Numbered from the stretch's first letter, positions 34,911 through 45,556 are shown. The stretch: DNA of 64,000 nucleotides from Candidatus Kapaibacterium sp. (GCA_023957315.1 JAMLHE010000001.1:372001-436000), one strand, 5' to 3'. The notes: generated by a model not told the origin, from the letters alone. Made by a program: numbers and translations.

Positions 34911-36689
34911 TTATAATGATTTTGTCTTTTCTTTAAGCCAATTCTTCAACTCATCATCCAACAATGGTGATACTTCATCATAAACTAACTGATGATATTC
35001 ATTGAACCAATTCAGTTCATCTTGAGTAAGCATTGATACTTTTATAGCGCGAGTATCTATCGGACAAAGAGTCAAATTTACAAATTGTAAAAATTTTCCA
35101 AATTCAGTTTCAGTGAAAGGCACTGTCAGAACTAAATTTTCAATTCTTATGCCATATTGTCCTTCTCTGTATAATCCCGGCTCGTTTGATGTTATCATGC
35201 CCGGTTCGAGAACAGCCGGGTTTTCGTTCATCCGAATATTTTGTGGTCCTTCGTGAACGTTCATAAAGCAACCTACTCCATGTCCTGTGCCATGTCCGTA
35301 ATTCATGGCTCTATTCCACATTTCGATTCTTGCCAACACGTCAAGCTGTGAACCGCGTGTATTTATAGGATACTTAGCCAATGACAAATTAATATGCCCT
35401 TTGAGCACCAAAGTATAATCAATCATCATTTGGTCAGTAGGTTCGCTCAAACAAAACATCCGCGTGATGTCTGTTGTGCCGTCCAAATATTGTCCTCCCG
35501 AATCAAGCAGGAAAAATCCTTCAGCTTTGATTTCAGTATCCGTTTCGGGGGTAGCACCGTAATGAACAATTGCGCCGTTTCCGGCATAACCTGCGATAGT
35601 ATTGAAACTTTCTCCAAAAAACAACTCTTTCTCGGAGCGGATTTGACGCAATTTTTCACCTGCGGAAACCTCGGTGATTTTTTCTTTGCCCAGAGTATTT
35701 TCAAACCAATGAATGAATTCGCACATGGCAACTGCATCGCGACGCATTGCATTTTTGACACCTTGGATTTCGATGTCGTTTTTGCAAGCTTTCATATTAG
35801 TTGAAAAGTTCATTCCTTCGATTTTAGTACATTCTGTAGGAATCGCTGTATATAAAGCGTAATTTACTCTTGCGGGGTCAACGTAAACGCGGCTCGAAGC
35901 AGCAAATCCCTTTACTGCTGCCAGCAAATCATCATAATTGCAAATTTCGACGCCATCAGATTCGAGTTCGGCTCTGACTTCTGAAGTAAGCTTGCTATCA
36001 TAGATGTAAAGTTGTGCTTTTTGCAATGTAATGATGCCGTAGCAAACAGCAACAGGATTGAAAGCAACATCTTTGCCACGAATGTTGAAAATCCAACACA
36101 AGTCATCTAAAGTAGCAACGACATGAGTGTCAACATTCTTTTGTTTCATTTTGGAGCGGATATCGTTTATTTTTTCAACTCTGCTTTTACCGGCGTATTT
36201 CAACTCATGAACAAAAATCTCATTATCCGGAATTGTGGGTCTGTCGGTCCAAATCTGTTCAATCAAATCATGACCGAAAGATGTCTCGACACCATTTTGC
36301 TTCAAATCAGCAACAATTCCTTTGGCAAAGGCGGCTTGAACTACCATTCCGTCAAATCCGAGAACGTCACCGCTTTTCAGATTCGATTTTATCCAATCGG
36401 GATAATCTTCAACGCCTGTATTACCAACTTTGAAAAGCTCTATTCCGGAGCCTTCCAATTCGTGAGTAGCTTGGAGAAAATACCGTGAGTCTGTAAATAA
36501 TCCTGCGACTTTGTCAGTTATGACGATAGTTCCTGCAGAACCTGTAAATCCGGAAATCCAAGCTCTCGAAGTCCATCTTTGTGGAACGTATTCGCTGATG
36601 TGTGGGTCGGTACTTGGGATAATATAAGCATTGATGCCTAATTCCGCCATTTTTTCCCGTAATTTTTCAATTTTCTGTGTAATTTTCAT
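34911..36689 (-). CDS. pepP: Xaa-Pro aminopeptidase (M24B)
   Basis: The 592-residue protein is a three-domain aminopeptidase P of the cytosolic APP1 type: two creatinase-like N-terminal domains and the M24 pita-bread domain. Metal ligands are visible in LLDSGGQYLDGTTDITR (two Asp), GHGTGHGVG (His), ITSNEPGLY (Glu) and IRIENLVL (Glu). It removes an N-terminal residue before proline using two metal ions. There is no signal peptide, so it acts in the cytoplasm. It stands first in a four-to-five-gene reverse-strand run that continues to purM. Confidence 0.93.
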   Translation of the reverse strand: MKITQKIEKLREKMAELGINAYIIPSTDPHISEYVPQRWTSRAWISGFTGSAGTIVITDKVAGLFTDSRYFLQATHELEGSGIELFKVGNTGVEDYPDWIKSNLKSGDVLGFDGMVVQAAFAKGIVADLKQNGVETSFGHDLIEQIWTDRPTIPDNEIFVHELKYAGKSRVEKINDIRSKMKQKNVDTHVVATLDDLCWIFNIRGKDVAFNPVAVCYGIITLQKAQLYIYDSKLTSEVRAELESDGVEICNYDDLLAAVKGFAASSRVYVDPARVNYALYTAIPTECTKIEGMNFSTNMKACKNDIEIQGVKNAMRRDAVAMCEFIHWFENTLGKEKITEVSAGEKLRQIRSEKELFFGESFNTIAGYAGNGAIVHYGATPETDTEIKAEGFFLLDSGGQYLDGTTDITRMFCLSEPTDQMMIDYTLVLKGHINLSLAKYPINTRGSQLDVLARIEMWNRAMNYGHGTGHGVGCFMNVHEGPQNIRMNENPAVLEPGMITSNEPGLYREGQYGIRIENLVLTVPFTETEFGKFLQFVNLTLCPIDTRAIKVSMLTQDELNWFNEYHQLVYDEVSPLLDDELKNWLKEKTKSL

Positions 36690-36846
36690 GACAATCTAAA
36701 TTAAATAAACATAATTCTCGACAATATAGAACTATAAAAATAGTTTAATTTTCTGAAAAATCAAAATCTTAAGATTCTTTTCTTTTTAAGTTATTGATAA
36801 TAATGACGGTCTTACTTGCTTTTATCTTAAATTTTGGATAAAAAAA

Positions 36847-36872
36847 AAGCTGTCCCATAATAAGGACAGCTT
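36847..36872 (-). terminator. Intrinsic terminator after 1509-aa gene
   Basis: AAGCTGTCC and GGACAGCTT form a 9-bp stem with an eight-base loop and a following T run on the minus strand (36841-36848). It lies just after the stop of the large T9SS gene. Confidence 0.9.
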
Positions 36873-36893
36873 AAAATAGTTAAGAAAAGCAGA

Positions 36894-39800
36894 TTATTTA
36901 ACGATAATCATTTTCTTGGTGTCTTTGAACGGACCGCTTACCATTTCGTAGAAGTAAACGCCACTTGAAAGTTCTTCGACCGGAATGCGAACAGTATATT
37001 CACCGCTATTCAAAACGCCTGAGAATGGTACTGATACTAATTCACTTTGTGCATTGTACAATCTGATTTCAGTCGGGATATTACGTCCACCTACTGCGAA
37101 TACAATGTCAGCGCCTTCGCTGCCAACCGGGTTAGGATTAACTTGACCCAAGTTGTATTTAGTAGCTGAAATTTGAATCGGACGCATAAAGTCAACACAA
37201 ACTTCATCCAAAGTGACTTTGCAATAAGCATAATTGAAGCTTACACAATGGTCATCTTCTAAGATAGTATGTTCGATAGTTGCTTCTTTATTCTTTACAA
37301 CAAGGTCGCCATCGGCAGTTGAATAGATAGGAAGGTATGAGTCAAAAACTATTCGAATCATTTCGAGGTCACGATTAAAGTTAGTTGACAAATCTTGAGT
37401 ACCTTGCATTGTAATGCGGGCAGTTTCACGATTGCTAATAGGATTGAATGAGTACGTTGTACCTGTAATGATATAGCCCATGCCAGCAAAATCATCACCA
37501 ACTTTAATATTTGCTTGTTGGTTTCCGGCGAGCTTGTTAATTCCTAAGAAGTCCTTGTTGAATGTAACTTCAACTGTGAATTCTGTATTATTACTGCTGC
37601 GTACTGCTTTATCGCTTTGGATATAAACAGAGTATCCGATAGCTTCTTTATCACCCGGTGCAACATTGATTTCAGTTTGAGTACCTTGATTGTTACCTCT
37701 TGATATTAAGCCTCTACTCAAGAGTTCGTCTGATGTAGCAGTAACTGTCAAAGTTGTTTCGTCTTCAGGCTTGGTAGTTGAAGAAGTAAAAGCTGTCAAA
37801 TAAAATACACCATTATTGTAAGCAGCATTCGGAGTAAACACAATTTCGATTTCCATTGTTTGCCCCGGTGCTAAAGTAAAAGGAGTAGCAGTCAAAATTT
37901 CGAAGTTTTGAGAACTTCCGCCATCATTTCCACCTGCATCTGCAATTTTCAAGTCAGTTACATCGAGAGGTTCGGAACCTTCGTTAGTAATTGATGCTCT
38001 CATAAGAATCGGGCGGTTAATACAAGTAACTGCTGTAGCAGGTTGCATACTCGAACCTTCGACTTCTGCAGTACCTGTCCAAACTGAAGTTACTTCAACT
38101 TCTGAATCAGAAACTGTAGTCAAGCTTACTTCGAAATTGCCTTGAAGAGTTGCTTCAAATTCACCCGGAACGTTTATAAATTCGCCCGGTTCTAAAGTTA
38201 TTGGGAAGCTAACTGCATTACCATTTTGGTCTGTCATACCGTTGCGGTCCCAACGGAAAATACCGTTGCCGCCAAATTCTGAGAATGTAGCACCGCCAAC
38301 TGTATTAGTTACGAAATCTGTAATAACAACATCGTGGTCATTTTCCCAAACATTGTTTGTGAATCTAACCGAACCTGTTTTCTTAGCAGTACCGACAATC
38401 ATATGACCGAAATCAAAGTCCTCAGTGCTTGTGCGTGGGAACACGCCAATACCGCGTAAAGTACTTGTCGGGTCATCCGGAGCATTGCTATTGAAAGTCA
38501 ATACCAAACGATGGTCACCGTTAGTAGTCGGATGGAAAGAAATCAATTCAGTAAAATTAGAATTAGGATTAATTCTTCTGTTGAAAATACTTGCTAAAAC
38601 GCCCGGGTCAGTCAAACTACGACCATCAGAAGTCTTAAATGCTTCACCGTTGACATTTTCAACGATAGTAACACTTGTAATAGTAACTTCAGCAGTTCCA
38701 TTGTTTTCTAAAGTAATAGCATTGTTTGCTGATGGGTATGGTGCAAAAGCATAAGCTCCGCCTTTTTGGATATATGAATTCGGGTCAACGAGACGTTCTT
38801 GCCAATCTTCACTGTTTACTATCAAACCGGGTTGGATACCGCGACCTTTAAGTTCAGTAATATGGTCAGGAATTTGAGTATCGGCTATCCAAGTGATTGA
38901 AGCAGTGTAGTCTTGAACCATAGCAGGTTTGAAACTAACTCTAATAGTCTTCACTTCCCCGATTTTGAGGATTAACGGATTCGATTCACTTAGTGTACTA
39001 AGGTCGAAATCGGGCATCTCGAATTCAAAAATTTCATCAGTACCTTTGATACCGATTCCGTCTGTCAATTCAATTCCTGTGATTTTCAAAGAAGTAGTTG
39101 CTTTATAAGCACCAACATTCGGATTCTCTAAAACCAAATCAACAGTATTGGAGCGGGAATTAACGACTTGTAAATCGAAATCATGGTCAGTAGCATTGAT
39201 ATAAGGATTGCCGATGAATGCTTCAACTAAAGCGAAGTATGTAAATACGCAAGTGTCGCCGGTTGAATTATCAATTACAAGAACACCTACTGAATCCTTG
39301 AAATGTCCTTCTTCATTTGCAGTAAAGGTTACGTCAAATTTCACTTCTTGACCTACAGCCAATGGTGCTAAGTTTACATTTTCCAACCCAATCAAATCGA
39401 AGTTTTGATATCCGAAAATGTCGCTTGGTTTTTCTTCTTTTATTTTTGAATCAAGAGTTACATAAATTCTATAACGATTTCCAATATCTGTGTCACCTTC
39501 GTTACGTAAAGTGAATGTTCTTGTTTCAGTTGCAGGAGGATTTTCGAGTTTGAAAGTTCCATAATGTTCGTAATATGGCGCCAAGGTAGGGCTAATAGCG
39601 TAATGTTCGATAACAGTATCTTTACGATTACCCACTCTATCGGTAAATACAAGGTGTGCACGGGCATTCAAAGTAGGCTCCTTAACAATAAGAGTCCAAG
39701 TTGTTCTTGGCGATATACCTATTGTATAAGGTTCGACTTTGAAATCGTAATTAAAGCTTTGGCTAATGTCCATATAGATTAGTCCAAGATTAGCACGGTT

Positions 39801-41423
39801 TTCCGGGTCAATACGCGGTTCGTCAATGACTTCGCCCGCAACATCACCGGAGCAGTCTTGTTGGAAAGTGATATAAGGAGCTAATGTATCAGGTGATTCA
39901 AGGTCAGCCGTTGCGACTGAAGTCGGGAAACCATATGAGTCATACCAGTCATAACCATAAGCATAAGCTACGAATGGGTCATTTGCGCGTAGTTTGTAAA
40001 CACCGTCATATAACAATTTGATAGCTTTTGAATAGTATCTTCTTCCGTCTTCATCGTAATCATTAAAAGGAGTTCCCGGATTACCGGAAAATGCTTCAAG
40101 TGGAATCCATCTGAATTGCCCGTCAATAACTTCAGCTATTTCGATATCCTGCGGCATACCACCATCAATAGTTGCTTTATAAACTAAGTTTATAAAATTA
40201 TCTTTGAATCCAAACCCACCACGAATACCGGGGGTGTTGAATACGATTTCTGTTTGATATTGTTGCAGTGGTGAAAGTTGCAATTGGAAGGGGTCATTTT
40301 CAACGCCATCATCATTTTGGCCCGGATTGAATTGCACAACGTTGATAGCTTCATTAGATGAGACTACGACAGGACGCGGAAATTCATCAGCTCCTGTACG
40401 AGTTTCCATCCAACCTCTTTCTCTCAGACCACCGGCACTTTGAATTGTACCTGAAGGTAATCCATCGAAAAAGTACTGCGTCATAGGTTTTTTAGCAAAG
40501 ATTTTTATAATCGCATATTTTTTTCTGCCTTGAATTGGTGTGACGTGGTACTTTTTACCCCAAACATTTTCGGGCAATTCCTGTTCAATAATAAAGTCGC
40601 AAGCAGGTGTAAATGATGGGATATAGGCGCAGAAACTGCCGGAGAGTACGTTAACAGGTTTTGTAGCATTAATTGTACTGCCGGTTAGGTCATTGAAAGC
40701 TCCTATACCAGGTATTAACCAAACGTCACCTTCGTTTAATGTGTGTCTAATAACTTCATTTGCTCTGAGTTCAGAACCATCTAAAAGTGGTACCCTCGCG
40801 TTTTCGAAGCCACCAAGACGAAATGTTACTTTGGTATTATCATAAACACCTACAATACTAGTATATGATGACAACCATTGAAATGTATTGTTAGTAGGGT
40901 CTTCGTAAGAAGCAACCTGATATTTTTGACCCAAAGAACTAACAGGCAACGCTAAATAGCCGTCTGAAGTATGTTGGAATCTGGTAACACCATAAACAAT
41001 AATCGGATAATCAGCAGATACTTTTATAGCTCTACCCTCAAATACCTGAGCGGGTTGCGGTTCTACTCTGTCAGTCTTCGTATAAGGTTGACCTTCAGTT
41101 GGTGATAGTATAAACTCAATAACGTCATTCGGGATGGTTACTTTTTGTCTAAAAATTGCCAATCCCGGTATCTCCAAAGTTACTGTTGTTGCAACTGCAG
41201 AAGATACATAAATACGGAGTGCGTTGTTCGAACCGCCAGTTTCCCAACAAGGGTGGAATGTAATCCAGAACAATGTACCGGCATTGTTCGAGTTTAGTAA
41301 TTGTGGCAGATTGGACTTGATATCATCAACACCGGCTTCATCCGCATGTGCCGCTATATTCATCGTTCCTATCAGAACGAAACCAAGTAGCAAGATTGCA
41401 AACTTGTTTAGTAAATTCTTCAT
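36894..41423 (-). CDS. Large T9SS surface protein with IgGFc-binding-like and choice-of-anchor domains
   Basis: The 1509-residue protein has a signal peptide ending near AAHADEA. Its N-terminal region (about 45-400) resembles the IgGFc-binding-protein N-terminal domain (FWITFHPCWETGGSNNALRI, SADYPIIVYGVTRFQHTSDG, ALPVSSLGQKYQVASYED). Several choice-of-anchor-D/ASPM-type repeats follow (for example LVLENPNVGAYKATTSLKI, ITLENNGTAEVTITSVTIVE). The last about 80 residues form a T9SS type A sorting domain (NPNPVGSEGADIVFAVGG ... SSGVYFYEMVSG). It is expected to be exported and attached to the cell surface; a ligand or adhesion role is only inferred. It is encoded alone and has its own terminator. 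Confidence 0.85.
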   Translation of the reverse strand: MKNLLNKFAILLLGFVLIGTMNIAAHADEAGVDDIKSNLPQLLNSNNAGTLFWITFHPCWETGGSNNALRIYVSSAVATTVTLEIPGLAIFRQKVTIPNDVIEFILSPTEGQPYTKTDRVEPQPAQVFEGRAIKVSADYPIIVYGVTRFQHTSDGYLALPVSSLGQKYQVASYEDPTNNTFQWLSSYTSIVGVYDNTKVTFRLGGFENARVPLLDGSELRANEVIRHTLNEGDVWLIPGIGAFNDLTGSTINATKPVNVLSGSFCAYIPSFTPACDFIIEQELPENVWGKKYHVTPIQGRKKYAIIKIFAKKPMTQYFFDGLPSGTIQSAGGLRERGWMETRTGADEFPRPVVVSSNEAINVVQFNPGQNDDGVENDPFQLQLSPLQQYQTEIVFNTPGIRGGFGFKDNFINLVYKATIDGGMPQDIEIAEVIDGQFRWIPLEAFSGNPGTPFNDYDEDGRRYYSKAIKLLYDGVYKLRANDPFVAYAYGYDWYDSYGFPTSVATADLESPDTLAPYITFQQDCSGDVAGEVIDEPRIDPENRANLGLIYMDISQSFNYDFKVEPYTIGISPRTTWTLIVKEPTLNARAHLVFTDRVGNRKDTVIEHYAISPTLAPYYEHYGTFKLENPPATETRTFTLRNEGDTDIGNRYRIYVTLDSKIKEEKPSDIFGYQNFDLIGLENVNLAPLAVGQEVKFDVTFTANEEGHFKDSVGVLVIDNSTGDTCVFTYFALVEAFIGNPYINATDHDFDLQVVNSRSNTVDLVLENPNVGAYKATTSLKITGIELTDGIGIKGTDEIFEFEMPDFDLSTLSESNPLILKIGEVKTIRVSFKPAMVQDYTASITWIADTQIPDHITELKGRGIQPGLIVNSEDWQERLVDPNSYIQKGGAYAFAPYPSANNAITLENNGTAEVTITSVTIVENVNGEAFKTSDGRSLTDPGVLASIFNRRINPNSNFTELISFHPTTNGDHRLVLTFNSNAPDDPTSTLRGIGVFPRTSTEDFDFGHMIVGTAKKTGSVRFTNNVWENDHDVVITDFVTNTVGGATFSEFGGNGIFRWDRNGMTDQNGNAVSFPITLEPGEFINVPGEFEATLQGNFEVSLTTVSDSEVEVTSVWTGTAEVEGSSMQPATAVTCINRPILMRASITNEGSEPLDVTDLKIADAGGNDGGSSQNFEILTATPFTLAPGQTMEIEIVFTPNAAYNNGVFYLTAFTSSTTKPEDETTLTVTATSDELLSRGLISRGNNQGTQTEINVAPGDKEAIGYSVYIQSDKAVRSSNNTEFTVEVTFNKDFLGINKLAGNQQANIKVGDDFAGMGYIITGTTYSFNPISNRETARITMQGTQDLSTNFNRDLEMIRIVFDSYLPIYSTADGDLVVKNKEATIEHTILEDDHCVSFNYAYCKVTLDEVCVDFMRPIQISATKYNLGQVNPNPVGSEGADIVFAVGGRNIPTEIRLYNAQSELVSVPFSGVLNSGEYTVRIPVEELSSGVYFYEMVSGPFKDTKKMIIVK

Positions 41424-41746
41424 TTGTACCTCATAAAAGTTAATTATAAAAAAACAATTTTTTGATTTCTATTTTTCGTAACTATTAAATTAATAAACTA
41501 TTGTGTAATATTCAATTAAATTATGTTCATAAATCTTTTTTTTTGTAAAATTCTTTTTCAATTCATGCCCCAAAAACTACAATTCAAATAACATTTTGTA
41601 CCTCTCTATTATGTATAAACAATTGAAAATCGATTTTGTCACACCCTTTTTATGAAAAATTTCATTTTTTTTTTAAATTTTTAGTCAAGAATAACTTTAT
41701 ATTTTTGTAAATGATGATTAGGACTGCATTTTGAGATGCAAAAAAA
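41424..41746. other. AT-rich spacer upstream of the 1509-aa gene
   Basis: About 320 bp, very AT-rich, between two reverse-strand genes. It must carry the promoter of the large surface-protein gene, probably within the first 150 bases, but no clear promoter boxes or regulator sites could be set. No open frame with a ribosome binding site is seen. The right end is the terminator of the double-OmpA gene. Confidence 0.45.
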
Positions 41747-41776
41747 AATGGCAACTTTGAAAAAAAAGTTGCCATT
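41747..41776 (-). terminator. Intrinsic terminator after double-OmpA gene
   Basis: AATGGCAACTTT and AAAGTTGCCATT form a 12-bp stem around a short A-rich loop, with a T run following on the minus strand. It ends the transcript of the gene at 41800-44451. Confidence 0.9.
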
Positions 41777-41799
41777 TTGAAAAAAATTTTCGAGTTCTA

Positions 41800-44451
41800 T
41801 TAATATTCGCCTTCATATTCTGTAAGTGGAGTTCTTACAATGACCTGAACAGTTCGATTATAAAATCGTCCTTCGGGCAAATCGTTCGAATAAAGTGGGT
41901 CTTCCTCACCGACACCATTGCTTGTCAAAGTATGATATTTGCCACCTGTTTGTTTGTTAATCCCATTTCTAACAAAACTGGACCTTCTTTCAGAAAGTTT
42001 CTTATTGTGGTCGTACATACCAACAATATCTGTATGACCGATAACATCAATAACTGAAGATGGACGACATCTTTCGTAAACATATTCTTCCATGATACGG
42101 GAGTTGATTGGTCCGGCATTATCCGAATCAAATGGGAAAAGAATCAAGTTGTAGGTTTCACGTGTTGTATCAATCGTACCTTCGGTGACCATTCTTGTAG
42201 ATGATACTTGCATAACAGGAATTGTAACGGGGTCTGATTTACATTCGGCACCTGTTTGTGTTGTGATAACTAATTGAGCGGTGTAAGATACTTCATCTGT
42301 AGGATATTCGCGAGCCATATTTGTCCAATTCCAATTTACTTGCTCATCAGTCAATCCGACATCAGTCAAAGTACGCCAGTTTTGATTGTTTCTGGTAATT
42401 TCAATTCTTCGCTTTGCAACAAGTTGGTCTTCGATGCCATTTTTCATTTTCCAATTCATTGTGCGTGGTTGAGGTTCAGTGATCGAACCGACGTCAAATA
42501 CGGGCTTTACTACCTCCCAATCAGTACATCTGATTTCGACACGTCGGTTTTCTTGGACACCGATACTGTCAATTCTTGTACTTGTCGGGTGTGCGGGTTT
42601 GCCATGTTTGCCGAGAGTCATACGCGATTCGTCAATTTTCCAAACATCTCTGAAATAGTTGTAAACTTGTTGAGCACGGGCTACGGCAAGTTTTACATCT
42701 TTTTCCACTTCCATATCAATAGTTCCGACGATTTCGATTTTTGCATTAGGGTTATTTGTAAGTCTATAACCATAAATATTCATTACGTGATAATACTTGT
42801 CGAGAGTACCGCCTAAGATTGTTGTGTCGGTAAAAATTCCTGTTTGGTCATACGAATCTAATAAAATATATCTTTCCGGAATTTCCGAACTTCCTGGCTC
42901 GAAGAACACATAGTTAAGAAGCGGATAGAGGTTCCAAGTCTTTGTTTCTTTCATTACAAGACCTCTGAAAGACGCTAACTGTGGTTGCGAAGCTTTGACC
43001 ATTCGAATGTATTCAGGCTCGTCAACGTCAGCTTCTAATTCGGGTCTTTGACCTAATGTAATTGTAAGTCGTACTTCGTCAGGACGGTTTACTTCGTCCG
43101 GGTCTTCAGTGATACCCGGGCGTTCAACTCTTTGCACTACAGTTTTTGTACCATATCTTGGATTGAAAGCAGTTACTTCTAAGTCAACATATGGCAACGA
43201 ATCTTTAGGATTGCCATAATCTTGATTTGAAATAATCAATTCATGTTCTTTGCGGAAGTTAGTTACACTATCATTGACAGACCTTGCTGTTAATGGATTT
43301 TTAACTGTTATTGTAGCAGGGATGAATTCTTGCGAACATTCATCAACGACAGTTGTGATCAAATTCATCGCTTTGAAGAATGAAGGCACAAAAGCCATAA
43401 ATACGTCGAGACCGCCTTGGTAACCCGGCAAATCAGTACGACGAGAAGAGAAGTATAGTACGTCACCGGAAGCCGGCAATGTAATGAACATTTCATCTTC
43501 TTTAGTATTAAGTTGGTCGCCTAAGTTTTCAGGCTTGCCAAATTTGCCGGTAACTTCATCTTTACGTGAAACGTAAAAATCTAATCCACCATAATTTGGA
43601 CGATGTCCGTCAGAAGAAAAGAAGAGGGTTGAGTTATCTGCTGCAATAAATGGCGAATATTCGGTACCGCTTGTATTGATTTCTTCCAAGTTTTTGGCAG
43701 GAAGCCATTCTTCGTTATCATCATCCCAATCGCAATACCAGATATCCATATTTTTCAAAATTGGCTTACCATTACTATTAGGACCTTTACGAGAGGAGAC
43801 GAAATACAATCTTCGTTGGTCAGGAGAGATTGATGGTTGAGAATCAAAATTGTCTGAGTTTACATTTTTACCTAAATTAATGGGGCGACCCCATTTGTCA
43901 CCATCAATGATTGAACGATAAATATCGCACGAACCTAATCCGTCAGGACGGTTACAAGCTGTGAAATACAGAGTTTGTCTATCTGCGGCTATCGAGGCGA
44001 CCCCTTCGTTGAACTCGGTATTTACATTCAAGTAACCGAGACCGGTAATCGTATCAATATTATAAGGAGCAGAAAATACTGTATCGAGCCTATCGCCCTT
44101 TTTAGCAGCCCAAAAATCATGCGAAGGTTTACCTTCTTCGTTCAATCTACTTCCGGGTCTGTTTGATACATAAAATAAGGTTCTGCCGTCTGCACTAATT
44201 GTTGGTGCATAATCTGCCCCGGCATGATTAATAATTGGACCTAAGTTAATAATTCGAATTCTCTGGTTATCAATGATACCGCCTTGTTGAGACGGGCTAT
44301 TTACTATCTCGGCACTCATAAGATATGCTTCTCCCATATTATAAGCTAATACAGATTCTGTAAATTCCATACTTTGGGATTTCAAAGTCATAGAACCGAT
44401 TAGAAAATAAGCCAAAATAATCCATAAGGCTCTGTAGTTGAAACTATGCAT
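41800..44451 (-). CDS. PD40 protein with two OmpA-like domains
   Basis: The 883-residue protein has a signal peptide, a PD40-type beta-propeller (about 75-370, with units such as PTISADGRTLFYVSNRPGS, SISPDQRRLYFVSSRKGP, FIAADNSTLFFSSDGHRPN), an Ig-like middle part, and two OmpA-like domains in tandem (about 515-645 and 765-880). The first is divergent (IEIVGTIDMEVEKD ... QENRRVEI). The second keeps IDVIGHTDIVGMYDHNKKLSERR and FYNRTVQVIV. It probably joins the outer membrane to peptidoglycan. One OmpA-like domain is the usual number in PD40-OmpA proteins; two is unusual. Confidence 0.82.
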   Translation of the reverse strand: MHSFNYRALWIILAYFLIGSMTLKSQSMEFTESVLAYNMGEAYLMSAEIVNSPSQQGGIIDNQRIRIINLGPIINHAGADYAPTISADGRTLFYVSNRPGSRLNEEGKPSHDFWAAKKGDRLDTVFSAPYNIDTITGLGYLNVNTEFNEGVASIAADRQTLYFTACNRPDGLGSCDIYRSIIDGDKWGRPINLGKNVNSDNFDSQPSISPDQRRLYFVSSRKGPNSNGKPILKNMDIWYCDWDDDNEEWLPAKNLEEINTSGTEYSPFIAADNSTLFFSSDGHRPNYGGLDFYVSRKDEVTGKFGKPENLGDQLNTKEDEMFITLPASGDVLYFSSRRTDLPGYQGGLDVFMAFVPSFFKAMNLITTVVDECSQEFIPATITVKNPLTARSVNDSVTNFRKEHELIISNQDYGNPKDSLPYVDLEVTAFNPRYGTKTVVQRVERPGITEDPDEVNRPDEVRLTITLGQRPELEADVDEPEYIRMVKASQPQLASFRGLVMKETKTWNLYPLLNYVFFEPGSSEIPERYILLDSYDQTGIFTDTTILGGTLDKYYHVMNIYGYRLTNNPNAKIEIVGTIDMEVEKDVKLAVARAQQVYNYFRDVWKIDESRMTLGKHGKPAHPTSTRIDSIGVQENRRVEIRCTDWEVVKPVFDVGSITEPQPRTMNWKMKNGIEDQLVAKRRIEITRNNQNWRTLTDVGLTDEQVNWNWTNMAREYPTDEVSYTAQLVITTQTGAECKSDPVTIPVMQVSSTRMVTEGTIDTTRETYNLILFPFDSDNAGPINSRIMEEYVYERCRPSSVIDVIGHTDIVGMYDHNKKLSERRSSFVRNGINKQTGGKYHTLTSNGVGEEDPLYSNDLPEGRFYNRTVQVIVRTPLTEYEGEY

Positions 44452-44690
44452 AATACCTACCTTTTGTTAACTAATAAAATATTTTTTTATTACAATCAAT
44501 GTCTTCATCAACATATCCGCATCAGTACGGCATTCTTAAAAATTCAATTTTCATTTATGCAATTTCTTAGAAAATATTTTAAGAATTTGCATTTAAAAAA
44601 GTATAAATTACAGCAATTGGAATTAATTCGCAAAGTTTTTCTTGAAAAAAATGAATTTTTCTTAAAAAAAGTGCTATTTTGTTTCGATTT

Positions 44691-45497
44691 TCACAATTTT
44701 AGGCTAAATTCGAACATGATACGCCAAGAATTTACCATAAAATTCTCACCTCTTTCAGAATAATTCGAAATTGGCAACCTGTACATGAAGAATGGACGCA
44801 GGAACATCTTGTTATTGACTACGAAATTGAACCCAAGCATAGGTACAATGCTAAATTGGGGCTGATTTACTTCAGGAAATTCATTGTCCTCGATAACAAC
44901 TTTCGTTTCTTGAGTTCCATCAATAGTTATGTCCACAATAGCACCATTACTAAGCCGAGCGGTAGTTTTGATGAGCTCCTTTTCGTGTTTGATATTCGAG
45001 CTTAACGGGAAACCCATGCTGAACCCCAAATCGAAAAATACAAATTTGGCAGGATGAAACTTTAGATGTGGCATAATCGAGAATGATGTGAACTTAGACT
45101 CAGCGGTATGCCGAAAGGGAACGGAAATGATTTCGTTGTAGGTGCCATCCTCAGAACTTACGTTAAGTTTTTCGTTTTCAACGAAGGAGTTTTTCAAGCC
45201 GAAATCATCGAAAAGCCCCATGATTCCCACGTTGAACATCTCGTCAATGTTGTATTCGTAGTTCAATCCAATGGTATAGCCAAATTTGACGCCGTCTTCG
45301 AAAATGCAATCGTCGCACTCTACAAAGTATTTACCGGATTGGAAATTTTGCCCCAAACCTATTACCACACCAAGCTGATAGTAATTGAATAGCTTTTCGG
45401 GTTGAATTGGCGATGCCTGAATTTGCGAAATGGCTTTGGTGGTTGATGAAAGTGACACCATAATCACTATCATTAGGGTCTTTAACAATAAGTTCAT
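44691..45497 (-). CDS. Predicted outer-membrane beta-barrel protein
   Basis: The product of about 268 residues has a signal peptide (MNLLLKTLMIVIMVSLSS) and alternating strands typical of a porin-like barrel (YYQLGVVIGLGQNF, KFGYTIGLNYEYNI, FDLGFSMGFPLSS, FSIVPMLGFNFVVNNKMFLRPFFMYRL), ending FEFSLKL. The ATG at 45497 is preferred to a TTG three codons upstream. A cysteine pair (ECDDC) near residue 62 may form a disulfide in a loop. No family is recognised. It is divergent from rsmB. Confidence 0.6.
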   Translation of the reverse strand: MNLLLKTLMIVIMVSLSSTTKAISQIQASPIQPEKLFNYYQLGVVIGLGQNFQSGKYFVECDDCIFEDGVKFGYTIGLNYEYNIDEMFNVGIMGLFDDFGLKNSFVENEKLNVSSEDGTYNEIISVPFRHTAESKFTSFSIMPHLKFHPAKFVFFDLGFSMGFPLSSNIKHEKELIKTTARLSNGAIVDITIDGTQETKVVIEDNEFPEVNQPQFSIVPMLGFNFVVNNKMFLRPFFMYRLPISNYSERGENFMVNSWRIMFEFSLKL

Positions 45498-45556
45498 ATC
45501 TCTCAACGTAATTAAGTTTTAATATAATGTATTAACTATCTTATTATTTATTTATT

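Noticed and set aside
44446..44763. Forward frame of 105 codons upstream of the double-OmpA gene
   Set aside because: It overlaps the start of one gene and the end of another, is rich in Phe/Leu/Lys as expected for AT-rich DNA, and has no Shine-Dalgarno sequence.
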